Positions 53,786 to 64,000 of a stretch of DNA of 64,000 nucleotides are shown here, piece after piece; within the stretch, counting starts at the first letter, position 1; each line of letters opens with the position of its first letter. Both the position numbers and the translations under genes were made by a program. The notes under the pieces were generated by a model, which did not search any database, was not told where the DNA came from, and saw nothing but the letters and a program-made list of their open reading frames with translations. This DNA is from Sympetrum striolatum (lineage: Eukaryota; Arthropoda; Insecta; Odonata; Libellulidae). The DNA lies in contig CANPUZ010000047.1 in assembly GCA_947579665.1 (NCBI GenBank), positions 620,001 through 684,000 of the forward strand, in the 5' to 3' direction.

Positions 53786-55304
53786 TTTCACGTCTGACGA
53801 TACATCAAATACTCTCCCGAATGTTGATAAACCTGAATCAATGTCGAAAATCACCTTCAGAGAAGACGGCATCATTAAACTATTGCAACAGATTAAACCG
53901 AATAAAGCTCCGGGTCCTGAAGACATACCGGCTCGAGTGTTCAAGGAAGTTGCGGAGAGCGTAGCACCTTTTCTTAAAGTTATATTTGACAAGAGTATGA
54001 GCGAAGGAAAGGTCCCGAAAGATTGGAAAATTGCGAATGTCACGCCAATATTTAAAAGTGGCTCTAAGGACGATCCAGCTAATTACATTCCTATATCTTT
54101 AACATCACTGAGCGGTAAAATTATGGAACATATAATAGCTAGCTCTTTAATGGGTTTTCTTGAAACGTCCAATTTCATAATTAGGAATCAACACGGTTTT
54201 CGTAAGACTCGTTCTTGCGAGTCTCAGCTGGCTTTATTAGTACACGATGTTCTAAACTCTGCTGAAAAACATAAGCAAGTCGATGCGATATTTTTAGATT
54301 TTCGGAAGGCTTTCGATAAGGTACCTCATCATAAATTGCTGTACAAATTAGAAGTTGCGGGTATCAATGCACAAGTTATTAACTGGATAAAAGACTTTCT
54401 CACCGATAGAGAGCAACGAGTAGTACTCGATGGTATTAGTTCCAACTTGGTTAAGATGACCTCGGGCGTCCCTCAGGGCAGTGTAATTGGATCGTTGTTA
54501 TTTTTAGTATACATCAACGACCTCAGCAATCACATTGAAAGCAATGTTAGGATATTCGCAGACGACACAGTCATTTACAGGGAAATAGTTAGTTCAGAGG
54601 ATAGATTAACCCTTTCGAACGACTTAGATAGAATTATGAATTGGTGCGATGATTGGCAATTAGAGCTTAATGTAGAAAAGTGTTCGGTAGTTAACTTCTT
54701 CGAAAGTAAATCTATAATAAATGATTATTCTTATAGTCTCCGAGGGGTAAACCTAATGTCAGTAGAATCGGTAAAGTATCTTGGGGTAACTCTCACGAAT
54801 AATCTATCATGGAGTGCCCACATCCGAAATATATGTGGAAAAGCACTTAAGAAACTCGGCTTCGTTAAAAGAATAGTCGGTAGGAGCGAAGAAAAGGTTC
54901 GCGAGCGATGTTACTTAGCGTTAGTTAGGCCTCACCTTGAGTATGCAAGTAGTGTATGGGACCCCGCCGAGAAATGTCATATTCGGGATTTAGAAAAAGT
55001 AAAACGGAAGGCGATACGATTTGTAAAGAATTGCTACGATAAAACAGCGAGTGTCACTCAGATGTTACAGGACGCGGGATGGGAATCATTTGAAGATAGA
55101 AGAAAAATTCAAAGGATAAATTTATTAAAAAGGTTCAGAGAAATTACGTTTTCAGATGATGTAACCGATATAATGCGACCCCCCTGTTATATGGGCCGTG
55201 CTGATACTGCCAGAAAGATTAGGGAAATAGATGCTAAAACGAATCGTTTCAAAAATTCATTTTTTCATCGAAGTATACGCGAAAGCAACCGTTTAGGAAA
55301 ATAG
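53786..55304 (+). pseudogene. LINE ORF2, reverse transcriptase part
   Basis: Continues in the next frame to the stop at 55302-55304 (487 codons from 53841). RT motifs are NKAPGPEDIPARVFK, YIPISLTSLSGKIME, HGFRKTRSCESQLALL, IFLDFRKAFDKVPH, GVPQGSVIGSLLFLVYINDL and FADDTVIY (catalytic FADD), then VKYLGVTL. The C-terminal part (IRDLEKVKRKAIRFV, and RFKNSFFHRSIRESN) is typical of CR1/L2. The RT frame itself has no stop, so only the upstream indel inactivates ORF2. Several conserved residues differ from the usual consensus (YI for YR, GS for GP). Confidence 0.92.
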
Positions 55305-55384
55305 AGTCAAGGTGCTTGCACCCTCTGCCACACGCCGAAAGGCGGCTTGCAGGGTTCTTACATAGACATAGACATAGACAATAT

Positions 55385-55620
55385 GTTTAATACGCTTAGA
55401 GTATGCTTACTCCCCTAAGAGTACGATTAGTTCGCTTGCAATGTACTTTATCAGCTAAAAAAAGTGCTTATTCCGCTTCTGGTGTGCTTAATCCGCTTAG
55501 AGTACGCTTAGAATACGCTTAGTCCGCTTAGAACATGCTTACTCCGCTTATCGTATGCTTACTCCGCTAAGAGTACGATTAGTCCGCTTGTAATACGCTA
55601 AGTTTGCTTATGTTAAGCGA
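55385..55620 (+). repeat. Minisatellite array, right part (variant without TGAT)
   Basis: Units such as CGCTTAGAATACGCTTAGTC. It resumes directly after the LINE tail. The last unit ends with TATGTTAAGCGAAC, in the opposite sense. Confidence 0.85.
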
Positions 55621-55659
55621 ACTGACAAAGCTTTATCTGTTCTTCATCAAATTTTTTTT

Positions 55660-55840
55660 GTATTTATTTTTAAAAAGTAATTAAATTCTTCGTTTTTAAA
55701 AAGAAAAATCAAAATTTCGGGAGAACTAAATATTTTCAATTCGAACAAACTTTTTTTGGTTAAATATGTGTACGTGGTGACGACTTCTTATCGACTCCAA
55801 ATTTTGAATTTCGAAAAAAACACGTTTTCCTTGATACACC
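55660..55840. repeat. Dispersed repeat family C, copy 3
   Basis: TTCTTCGTTTTTAAAAAGAA, then GTGACGACTTCTTATCGACT. It shares the block seen at 18840 and 49620, and lies between two minisatellite arrays. Confidence 0.7.
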
Positions 55841-55844
55841 CTAC

Positions 55845-56025
55845 TGATTATTCCGCTTAGTGTTTGTTGAGACCGCTTAGTTAATGATTATTCCGCTTAG
55901 TGTATGTTGAGACCGCTTATTTAATGATTAATTCGCTTATTATATGTTGAGACCGCTTAGTTAATGATTATTTCGCTTATTATATGTTGAGACCGCTTAC
56001 TTAATGATTGTTCCGCTCAGCTCCT
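55845..56025 (+). repeat. 20-bp minisatellite array, 40-bp dimers
   Basis: Dimers of TTCCGCTTAGTGTATGTTGA and GACCGCTTAGTTAATGATTA are repeated about four times. Confidence 0.88.
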
Positions 56026-56349
56026 CCAAGATGCATACAAGCAATGAAATTCAGTAATCGAAGTGATGACCACCTCTTCTTAAGGAATGTTAAGAAGTTT
56101 AAAGTGTAAAAAACAAAAACATTCCAAATATAAACAGCACATCCGTCTTTGAGTGATTAATTCGGGAAAGTGATTTTCGAATGCGCTTAATTACTTCGGG
56201 TGTCCCTTTTTCGTCCCTTTCCAACCCTTTGCACCCCTTTTCTAATTACAACCCCTTTTTATAAACCCCATCAATCCGAGTTGCATTCCTCTTTTAACCC
56301 TTTAAAAGATATCACTCATTTTATCGGTCCTTCGACGCTATCAATTGCA
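56026..56349. other. Spacer, nothing recognised
   Basis: Between two arrays, with a T/C-rich stretch (CCCTTTTT-like runs) at 56200-56300. No gene supported. Confidence 0.35.
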
Positions 56350-56890
56350 CCTTAGTCCGCTTAGTGTATGCTTATTCCGCTTAAAGTATGCTCAGTCCGC
56401 TTATAATACGCTTAGACCGCTTAGAATATGCGTAGTCCACTTAGGATATGCTTAGACCTCATAGTATATGCTTTATACGCTTAAAGTACGCTCAGTCCGC
56501 TTAGAATACGCTTAGACCGCTTAGGATTTGCTTACTCCACTTAGAATATGGTTAGTCCGCTTATAGTACGCTTAGTCCGCTTAGTGTATGCTTATTCCGC
56601 TTAAAGTATGCTCAGTCCGCTTAGAATACGCTTAGACCGCTTAGGATACTCATACTCCACTTAGAATATGGTTATTCCGCTTAAAGTACGCTTAGTCCGC
56701 TTAGAATATGCTAAGAACGCTTAGTGTATGCTTATTCCGTTTAATGTACGCTCAGTCCAATTAGAATACGCTTAAACTGCTTAGAATATGCTTACAACGC
56801 TTAGTATCGGCATATTCCACTTACGATTAAGATCTAGTCTGAAGAAAAGTGCTTTAGAACGCTAAGTCCGCTTGGAATATGATTATTCCG
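56350..56890 (+). repeat. Minisatellite array, 10-bp-phased variant
   Basis: About 27 units of the form CCGCTTAGAATACGCTTAGA: GCTTAG occurs at both half-unit positions, so the apparent period is 10 bp and TGAT is lost. A longer repeat is visible, because the 56460-56560 and 56570-56680 stretches follow the same order of variants. Confidence 0.9.
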
Positions 56891-57589
56891 CTTAGATATT
56901 TTATAATAAGATTAGTTTAGTTTAAATTTCCCAAGAAAAACTCAAAATAGCTCGTTAAAAAAACAAGATTAAAAAACACGGCCGTGATAAATAAATGCGT
57001 TTATAAAGAATTTCAATTTTAATGTTCCTGAAAATATTATCAATTTTTTTTCGAACGCCTACGAATTTATACGAAAACCATTGATTTATATGACTGGAAT
57101 CACTTTTAATAATCCATTTCTGAGAACTGACGATATTTCGCGAGTATTTATATTCATTAGCTGTTTCTACGAGTGATTAGAAATGTTTTCTACGTTTGCC
57201 TGATGATGGCGCATCATTATGCAGTAATTGATTTCTTTTGATAATAAAGTTCCCAGATCGCTTGATTGCACCCTAGAAAGCCAGACAAGAGGTCACTTAT
57301 CTGTGGGTGTTTACCTAGAATAGAGTGCACCAGGCACCAGTTGCTGCTCTATTGAAACTGCGCCGTCGAATTCCTTTTAGTTGTGACGTTAAGTCGAAAA
57401 TGGAACTGTGGTAACGTAGCGTCTTCTTGATTGAATGTATGAAATTCCTCTCCTTCTATATATATCAATTAATAAACTTTGGATCCCTAATTAAGGATAT
57501 TGCGCATAAAGAGGAGTTTGAGATTTGGCATATTCAAAGTTTATACAGTGGAGAATGGGCGAAAGCTAATATCTTTGTCCAGAGTATCC
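56891..57589. other. Spacer, nothing recognised
   Basis: AT-rich DNA without a supported gene. The 71-codon frame at 57427-57642 overlaps the start of a family A copy and is a chance frame. Confidence 0.35.
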
Positions 57590-57877
57590 TTGGCTCGACT
57601 CTGGACGACTCGAATCGTCTCTCTCATCAGAAATGCACGTAAAGTTCGTTTTGATCGATTGCAGACATTTTTTCGTTTGCAGAATTAAATCGGAAATAAT
57701 GGTCGTATTAATTCGAGATGAACACCAAAAGAAAGGAAATTGAACGAAGATTCTTATTTTGGTGTTGGAATATCGTATTCGAGTCGAAATTGAGAGAATA
57801 TAGACAAGAATTACGATATATTTGTGGGTGATTTCTTGGGGATAAACAATTCCCTAACAACAAAGGCGATTGTTGAT
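57590..57877 (+). repeat. Family A copy, second core subtype
   Basis: TTGGCTCGACTCTGG (eroded box B) at about 57593, CAGAAATGCACGTAAAGTTC, the body, and the core at about 57842-57877 (AAACAATTCCCTAACAACAA). The copy at 12830 is its closest relative by eye. Confidence 0.75.
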
Positions 57878-57999
57878 GCGACTGCGAATTCGACGATAAA
57901 TAATTTCGCGTAAGTAATAAAAGCAACTATTCACTTTCTCTAGAGATAAATATAAACCGCGTGTCTCAATTATTCACGTTTTTAAGACCAAAAACGTGC

Positions 58000-58115
58000 T
58001 GAAATCATGGTTTAAAAATACGTCAATAATTCGTGGAAAAGAATAGAAAGTGGACACCCAAAGTTAGATGATTCGGGTGGACCAAGGAGAACTCTCTTGT
58101 TTTTGGCATTCTGTG
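58000..58115. mobile_element. MITE end, relative of 39850-39985
   Basis: GAATAGAAAGTGGACACCC and ACCAAGGAGAACTCTCTTG match 39895-39955 and the right part of the element at 4394-5124. The terminus is eroded (GGCATTCTGTGTT). Confidence 0.45.
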
Positions 58116-58374
58116 TTAATTTAGCCAAAACTGAATTAATAAATGAGCGACGAATTCAAAATCTACGAAACTGTATCAAATTTTATCGTTTTATCAATTC
58201 AGTTTGTGTGAATCACTTTTCAGTCCGTGCGTTCGTCATTAAAATATTGATCAGTCGTCTCATATTTTCGCAATGAAATACGTGTTTGCGTGAATCTTTA
58301 TAAACACATAAGTTTCGAATAAAGTTGAGAGGCAGCCCAGCACTGTAACTACCAATTATCACTACTTCCCGGGA

Positions 58375-58530
58375 CACTCTTTATACTAATATCTGGGTTC
58401 GAACCCAGTGAAATCGTCGAATCAAAAGGCGACAGTGATTCCTTCCAGGTCGCAGAGGACACGTGTATAAAGTTTGAAGCAGAACGAACGAACGGTGTGG
58501 CCTCCAAACGAAGACAAAACACAGAACTCC
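58375..58530 (-). repeat. Family A distal segment
   Basis: GGGTTCGAACCCAGTG at about 58387, then GGCGACAGTGATTCCTTCC and GAACGGTGTGGCCTCCAA. It matches the end segments at 11746-11905 and 51111-51230, without body or core. Confidence 0.75.
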
Positions 58531-58779
58531 TGCTTATATATATATGTATATATGGATATAGATTAGATATATTAGAGGGAAATCTTTTTCAAATTCCTTC
58601 ATTCTTCCCCACTTCTGCTCCAGATGAGATGCTGCGTTGAGAAATGATTTCATTTGCCGTCTTCAGATAACAGGCGGAGACATCTGTCGGGAGCACACAC
58701 GAAGTATCAATCAGAACGTCTTTTGATTGATTCCCACGAAAAACGATCTCTTTTTTAGATTTTTTTAGAAAATGTCCTG

Positions 58780-59330
58780 ATTGTATGCTGAGTGCGCTTA
58801 GTCTATGATTAGTACGCCGAGTACCTGCTGAGTGCGCTTAGTTATTGATTAGTCCACTGAGTACCTGCTGATTGCGCTTAGTTTGAGCTGAAATAGCTTA
58901 GTTTATGATAAATCCGCTAAGTGATGACTGTGCCAAGTATGTGCTGAGTACGCTTAGTCTATGATTAGTACGCTGAGTACCTGCTGAGTGCGCTTAGTTT
59001 GTGATTAGTTCGCTTTTTTTCTGATGAATCCGCTTATTGATGAATTTTTGTGCTCAGTTCACTCAGTTAATGATTAATTCGCTTAGTTTATGATGAATCT
59101 ACTCAGTAATGTGTTAGCCAATTGTGTGATGAGTTCGCTTAACTCTATGAATAGTCCACTGAGTACCTGATGAGTGCGCTTAGTTTGCGATGAATTCGCT
59201 ACGTTTGTAATGATTCCTCAAAGTTCAAGATTTCTTCGCTTAGTAGATTAGCTTGTAGTGCTTAGACCGCTTAGTATGTGACGATTCCGCTTTGATTATG
59301 ATGAATTCGCTTAGTGATGCATTTTCTAAG
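58780..59330 (+). repeat. 20-bp minisatellite array
   Basis: Units alternate TATGATTAGTACGCTGAGTA and CCTGCTGAGTGCGCTTAGTT types in the first 200 bases, a 40-bp dimer. Later units are diverged. Confidence 0.85.
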
Positions 59331-59434
59331 CTGTGTATATATGTATGAAAATATTTATATTTGAAATTGAACCTTTTATTTATAAATTGTGTGTTTTTTT
59401 AAACTTTTTTCCAAAGCGCATACGAGGACAGCTT

Positions 59435-59700
59435 CTAATAGAGGCACCAACGTCTTGTGTGGGGATATTGTAAGGAATGCACCTTCTTTTTCGTTCCTTG
59501 CAGGTTAAGATACATTTGCGGAAATAAATCAGAAATAATGGTCGTACGAAATCGAGATGAACACCAAAAGAAAGGAAATTGAACGAAGATTCTTATTTCG
59601 GTAATGGAATATCGCATTGAAGTCGAAATTATGAGAATGCAGACAAAATTGACGAAAAATTCGTGTGATTTTGTGGGCATAAACAATTCCCTGGCCGCCT
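59435..59700 (+). repeat. Family A copy, second core subtype
   Basis: AAGGAATGCACCTTCTTTTT, AACACCAAAAGAAAGGAAAT, and the core up to CATAAACAATTCCCTGG at about 59698, where it stops before ATTGTTGAA. Confidence 0.7.
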
Positions 59701-59794
59701 AGTACCTCATGACTCATCTTAGTAAAGGATAAGTATGCGAGTATTAAAAATAAAAAAAGTTGGATTAAATATATGTTTTTCAGTGTGATATTAT

Positions 59795-59845
59795 GGCAGT
59801 GTGGGCTTACAACAGTGTGGGCTTACAACATTGTGGGCTTACATA
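59795..59845 (+). repeat. 16-bp direct repeat, three copies
   Basis: CAGTGTGGGCTTACAA is repeated three times with one change. A related CATGTGGGCTTACATCAATG occurs at about 60013. Confidence 0.85.
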
Positions 59846-61784
59846 CATGCGAGTTGATATGAATGTGCTCTTAGATCAACGGAAAGCAGGGGAAAACCAT
59901 CTCACTCCTCATTCTGCCTAGTAAGCCTCATTCTTCCCTATAAAAAGTCGGTATTTTATGTCTGAGGGGATGAGGTACCAACCAGCCTTTTAGATGAATA
60001 CATGACAGTCTCATGTGGGCTTACATCAATGCAAGTCCACAGCCTGTATTTGTCTTGCGGTGACGTAATTGACTGGTAATGAGATAAGATGGGTTTTGTG
60101 CCACATAGGCCCGGGTTCGAGAGAAAATAGGGCACAATGATATTAATACCTCAATTTAAGGTAAAGCTTCCATTTTCACAGCCTCTCGATGACGTCATTC
60201 ACTCTTAATGGTTATTTTGCTGGTTCGAAACCAATTAGGTAGCATTGTCCTTCACTATACTGCAAAAATTCGCAGTTTTTGCCGATTTATTCGTGAATTG
60301 CTGAAACAATTTAAGTTTTTGTCGGAGTTTAGGAAAAATCTCTTCAAGATCTTGTAAACGAATCTAAAGTTAAATTGGAGTACCAAATTTCAACAAAATA
60401 CAACCAAAATACTGAAATTTTTAGACAAAATACCGAGTTTTCGTCGATATCTTCGTAAATTGCTGTAAATAATTATTCTTTTGCAAAAAAATCGGAAAAT
60501 TCTCTCTTTCCCATGTTCAAAATGACTTAGACTACGTTAACTCGAATTAAAGCGATTTTTTAAGCGAATTTTAAAGCGAATTAAATACAAATTTGGGTAC
60601 ACTTACATGAATTTCAACAAAAATGGAGCCAAAAAACTAAAAAGTTTTGTAAACACTCCCAGTTATTTTTAGTAATTGTGCAATATTTGGAATAATCTCG
60701 TTGAGATGTTTAAATTATGGAATGTTTATATTGTGGAAAGTACAACAGCTATCGGAATTTGGTATCTTTAGAGTGTAATGGTTTCAAAGTTCTTTGATTA
60801 CTCTAATATATAGTTAACTGATGAGGCGATTAAATTCATACATTTACGCAAAAATGTCAAATATCGAGCCAATGTAGTCGAACTCATTTAAAGCGAGCGA
60901 CAAATTGCGTATTCTGTCACGAAAGAAAAACAAAATAATCGAAATTGGGCCAAAATTAAACACAAATTGGTGAAAAATGACTCAACATGGAGTCAATATA
61001 GGTGAAAGGGGATTAATTTGAAAGCTTATTGATAACTGCAATTGATTACATTATTAATAATAAATAATCGCCACTAATAAAAGGTCTTTATTAGGGCCAG
61101 ATTGAGACTAGGAGGTCTCATCTTACGTGAGTTGGAAAGAAAGGGCACGACAGCAATCCAGGATAGCGTTTGGGCACACTTCCCTCCGCTTAATACGCTG
61201 TTTTGAGAGCGAAAAAACGGAGATGAATACTAATTGATTCTATATATATATATTGGCATGTTCAAGTGATATTTCTTAACGAATTATTTTTGTTATTCTT
61301 GTGGTCACAACGATGTGACTCATATTCCAATCAATTGTTTTGTTTCGAAGTTAGCAGAGGTTTACAACATTGTCCATTGCTGGTACAAATGTAAGTATTT
61401 CTGCAAAATCTTTAAACGAAAACGTTGGAAGAATTAAAGGCTAACACATACACAAATTGCAAGTTATTCTGTTAAAATTAATCATGTTACAATCGGAGAA
61501 AGTTGGGCCATCGGTTTGCGCGGAAAACGGGTACTTTTTCAAAAAAAGTACAGTAAAAGTAGAACAATGGAAAGTAAAAAATCTATACGCATATTAATAA
61601 ACGAATAAATGAACGTTTCATCTGCTGATGTTTATCTCATTACTATCAGTGGACTCTATTGGAAGCTGTAGCTTCTAAAAATCGTTGGACTGGACTTTTT
61701 TCTCTTCAGAAAATAACTGTAAACATTTTAATAAAATACGTTTCATTTCGATTATTCACAGCGATTTGAAAACCTCTTCTATTA
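59846..61784. other. AT-rich intergenic DNA
   Basis: No gene supported. GGCCCGGGTTCGAGAG at about 60108 is a box-B-like site without a foldable tRNA. Between 60240 and 61000 short phrases recur (GAGTTTTCGTCGATATCTTC, AATTCGTGAATTGCTG types), suggesting an old tandem repeat. 61000-61780 is plain. Confidence 0.35.
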
Positions 61785-62090
61785 AGCTAAGTCATCATTT
61801 ACTAAGCGAAGTCATCGTAAACTAAGCGAACTAATCAATAACTAATCGGACTCAGCAGTTGGAAAGCGAACCAATCATAAGTCTAGTTCACTCAGCACAC
61901 ACTTGGCAAACCTATCACTAAACTAATTCATCATAAACTAAGCGAATTCATCGCAAACTAAGCGCACTCAGCAGGTACTCAGCGAACCAATCATAAACTA
62001 AGCGCACTCAGCACACACTTACATGTGTGTAAAATACGCCACTAAGCGAATTCATCACTAAGTAAGCGAAATCTATACTAAATCAATCAG
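61785..62090 (-). repeat. 20-bp minisatellite array (minus orientation)
   Basis: Units of AAACTAAGCGAATTCATCGC type, moderately diverged. A variant (ACTAAGCGCACTCAGCAC) matches the reverse of variants in the 58780 array. Confidence 0.85.
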
Positions 62091-62159
62091 CAAAATTCTC
62101 TTTTCTTAAATGGGATAGAATTGTTAAAAGCCGACATTGGCGCAAATACATAATTGGGA

Positions 62160-62290
62160 ATAATTATGTTCCAACAATCGGTCGTCAGGGAGACAATTAC
62201 TTGAATTCGGTGAAATATTACGCAATTTTCGCTTATTTCGCCGTAGTTCTCGTAATTAGGATCGACAAAGTGTATTCCTTGAGCAGAATA
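62160..62290 (-). repeat. Family A fragment
   Basis: The core region CCAACAATCGGTCGTCAGGG is at about 62170, followed by a shortened body. The rest is missing. Confidence 0.6.
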
Positions 62291-62635
62291 TGATCTGATG
62301 AGGTCCCTTTCAAAACTGTTAGAGTTTGTTTAGTTTATAAATATACCAAAATCTCATTATTCATTAGATGAGACCAAAAGTTCAACTAAATGTGTTGTAT
62401 TTTTTAAGAGTGTTGGTTGTTGTTGGCAATTGTTTAAACTGCTGCTTAATTAGAGAGTCGGAGAGTTGTTGGCGTAAAAATATCCTCGGATCTATTTGGA
62501 AATGTGCTGTTTGTAGATAAGAGGATAATTGTTTATTGAGTGTTTTTTCATTGCTTTGAAGTTGTCTTCGTCAGCAGTTATCATTTTGTTCAAGAGTGTT
62601 TTTTTCTGGAATTATTTGTTAAGGCCCTACAGTTA

Positions 62636-62950
62636 ATCTTTGATTAGTCGCGTCTAAATAAGTTACGTGATTAGACTCGTGGGGTGAAAATGACCCCAAC
62701 ATTCTCTGAATTTAATTAAGACCCTTTTTAATTATAAATCAACTGATTCGATTTATCATAGTTCATAAATGATTCTTTAAAACAATAAAGCTAACTCTTT
62801 TAGCGAAATATCTTTTTCCGTTAATTATTAATGAAATAAAATGTTTAAACATCCATCAAAATTGCAGTAAATTATATATTTGATATTTTTCCTTTAAAGA
62901 TTTTAGGTAAGGGTTTCAAACTGTCGGAATATCTAGTATATGGTTTATTA
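62636..62950 (+). repeat. Dispersed repeat E, copy 2
   Basis: Collinear with 27645-27950. The hairpin reads TGGGGTGAAAATGACCCCA at 62680-62698. TTAA at 62633-62636 precedes the similarity, which would fit a piggyBac-type element end, but no partner end was seen. Confidence 0.65.
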
Positions 62951-63279
62951 TTTTGATTTTCATTAGCGAAATTAAGATATGTTTAAAATGCCATCTGTCG
63001 GAAAATAATGAAAATTACATTTCACTCCCTTTGGAAAAATGTCAAATCATTAGGCAAAATTGAATTTTGGAATTTGTTTTACGAAATGTTTAGTTTTACG
63101 GGTTTTCGACTATGACAAAGCGATTAGTAAATCATAATTATTTGATGAGTACCCTTATATAATCATAGATGATGATTAGTCGTAAAATTAATCCTTATTT
63201 TGTGTTATAACGCACAGTTATATTACAGCTTTGAGATATTCTTTTTAGTTTATTCTATTAACAGTTTATCTCAACACTT
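62951..63279. other. Spacer, nothing recognised
   Basis: AT-rich DNA, no supported feature. Confidence 0.35.
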
Positions 63280-63545
63280 ACTAAGCGGATTCATCACGTC
63301 CTTAGCGAACCCATTACTAAGCGAATTCATCATAAACTAAGCATATGTAGCACATATCTAATTAGCATTAATTGAGCAGAATAATCGCATACTTTGCAAA
63401 TTCATCAGTAATCAATAGTTACATAAATAGATCGCCTTGGAAATATAAATGAAAGGATTATCGATGAGTTGATATACCGATACAAAATCAATCGATAGTA
63501 TTATTACGAAGCGAAGTAATCATTAACTAAGCCGTCTCAACATAA
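63280..63545 (-). repeat. 20-bp minisatellite array, interrupted
   Basis: Units at 63280-63400 and 63510-63545 in minus orientation. The stretch between (63420-63515) matches the reverse complement of about 6780-6860 and belongs to the long inverted duplication. Confidence 0.75.
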
Positions 63546-63561
63546 ACTAGTGTACTGTTTC

Positions 63562-64000
63562 GAACTTCACTTGCATTTCTTACGTAGATTGTTTGTCATG
63601 ACCTAGCTTCGAACCAAGGAATAAGATGTCTTTATAGTTTTCGTTGAACTAAAGAAGAAATCCAACATTCAGCTAAAGAGTTTAATATGGATTATTTTCT
63701 TTTTCGAAAATTCATCCAATATTAGATATGCTAAGGAATTTCGTTTTTTTTCTGGTTCCCCTCTCTTCCGCCAGGTGGCAGTTTATTCCTTTTAATTGTG
63801 CATAAATCTCCCGTCAATTTTTTGTAAGTGCCCTCCTAAATATTGGCCTCTCCTGAGTCCATTCTGTGGTCCATTAAACTCAAGATTTACGAATTCATTT
63901 ATTGGAACTGCTCTCAATTTAAAAAGGCGATTTACTTAGAGGAGTCATGCTAATGCTCCTTTGACTTGTCTGAGCGAACTCAACGAGGACTAAGCGAACT
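63562..64000 (-). repeat. Right arm of the long-range inverted duplication
   Basis: Reverse complement of 5771-6194. 63825-63957 reads identical to 5801-5933. The arm runs to the window edge (ACTAAGCGAACT), so the duplication continues outside. It contains CTTCGAACCAAGG at about 63604, the box-B-like site. Confidence 0.85.

Larger units (their letters stand above)
51741..55380 (+). mobile_element. CR1/L2-like non-LTR retrotransposon
   Basis: A 3.64-kb element with ORF1 (esterase-type) and ORF2 (endonuclease plus reverse transcriptase). The 3' end carries a short (ACATAG)n tail at 55360-55380. It is probably 5' truncated inside ORF1. It is flanked on both sides by the same minisatellite variant. 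Fragments of the same family are at 16291-16526 and 21664-22223, plus a ~35-bp piece near 49495. Confidence 0.92.

Overview
This window looks like arthropod (probably insect) nuclear DNA. It is AT-rich and packed with repeats, and it has spliceosomal introns and animal-type transposons (CR1/L2-like and RTE-like LINEs, mariner, piggyBac, hAT). I recognise one host gene: the 3' half of a MYT1/MYT1L/ST18-family C2HC zinc-finger transcription factor on the + strand. Its exons are at 9626-9799, 14250-14312, 15218-15356, 18115-18424, 19052-19217 and 26286 onward. The first three join in frame with good splice sites and encode the end of one finger, one complete finger, and a finger split across an exon junction. 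The last exons carry the conserved C-terminal block. Exons D and E show several frame breaks, so either the sequence has indel errors or this copy is decaying.

Almost everything else is mobile or repetitive DNA. From 1 to 9.6 kb there are only repeats. From 9.6 to 26.5 kb is the gene, with introns holding an internally deleted mariner (10420-11360), an intronic tandem repeat, LINE fragments, a ~730-bp MITE and a 3.7-kb hAT insertion with a perfect 8-bp target duplication (20894-24630). From 27 to 30.5 kb are SINE-like and AT-rich sequences. A broken RTE-like LINE lies at 31.0-34.2 kb (- strand). A 1.1-kb unit made of serial T-arm-like modules is tandemly duplicated at 34.2-36.4 kb. A decayed piggyBac is at 36.7-38.6 kb. 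Dispersed repeats continue to 51.7 kb, followed by a nearly complete CR1/L2-like LINE with an esterase-type ORF1 at 51.74-55.38 kb, and then more repeats to the end.

Three features are not explained by named families that I know. First, about 20 separate arrays of a degenerate 20-bp minisatellite with a CGCTTAG core and a TGAT core about half a unit away cover roughly a tenth of the window in both orientations. Second, a dispersed element ('family A') has a highly conserved ~40-bp core, present about 19 times and in one place fused directly to a minisatellite array. Third, another element ('family B') is built of ~150-175-bp modules, each carrying a pol III box-B/T-arm-like sequence. A near-perfect inverted duplication also links 5.8-6.2 kb with 63.56-63.96 kb. 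All repeat relationships come from reading by eye; boundaries are approximate and no identity was computed.
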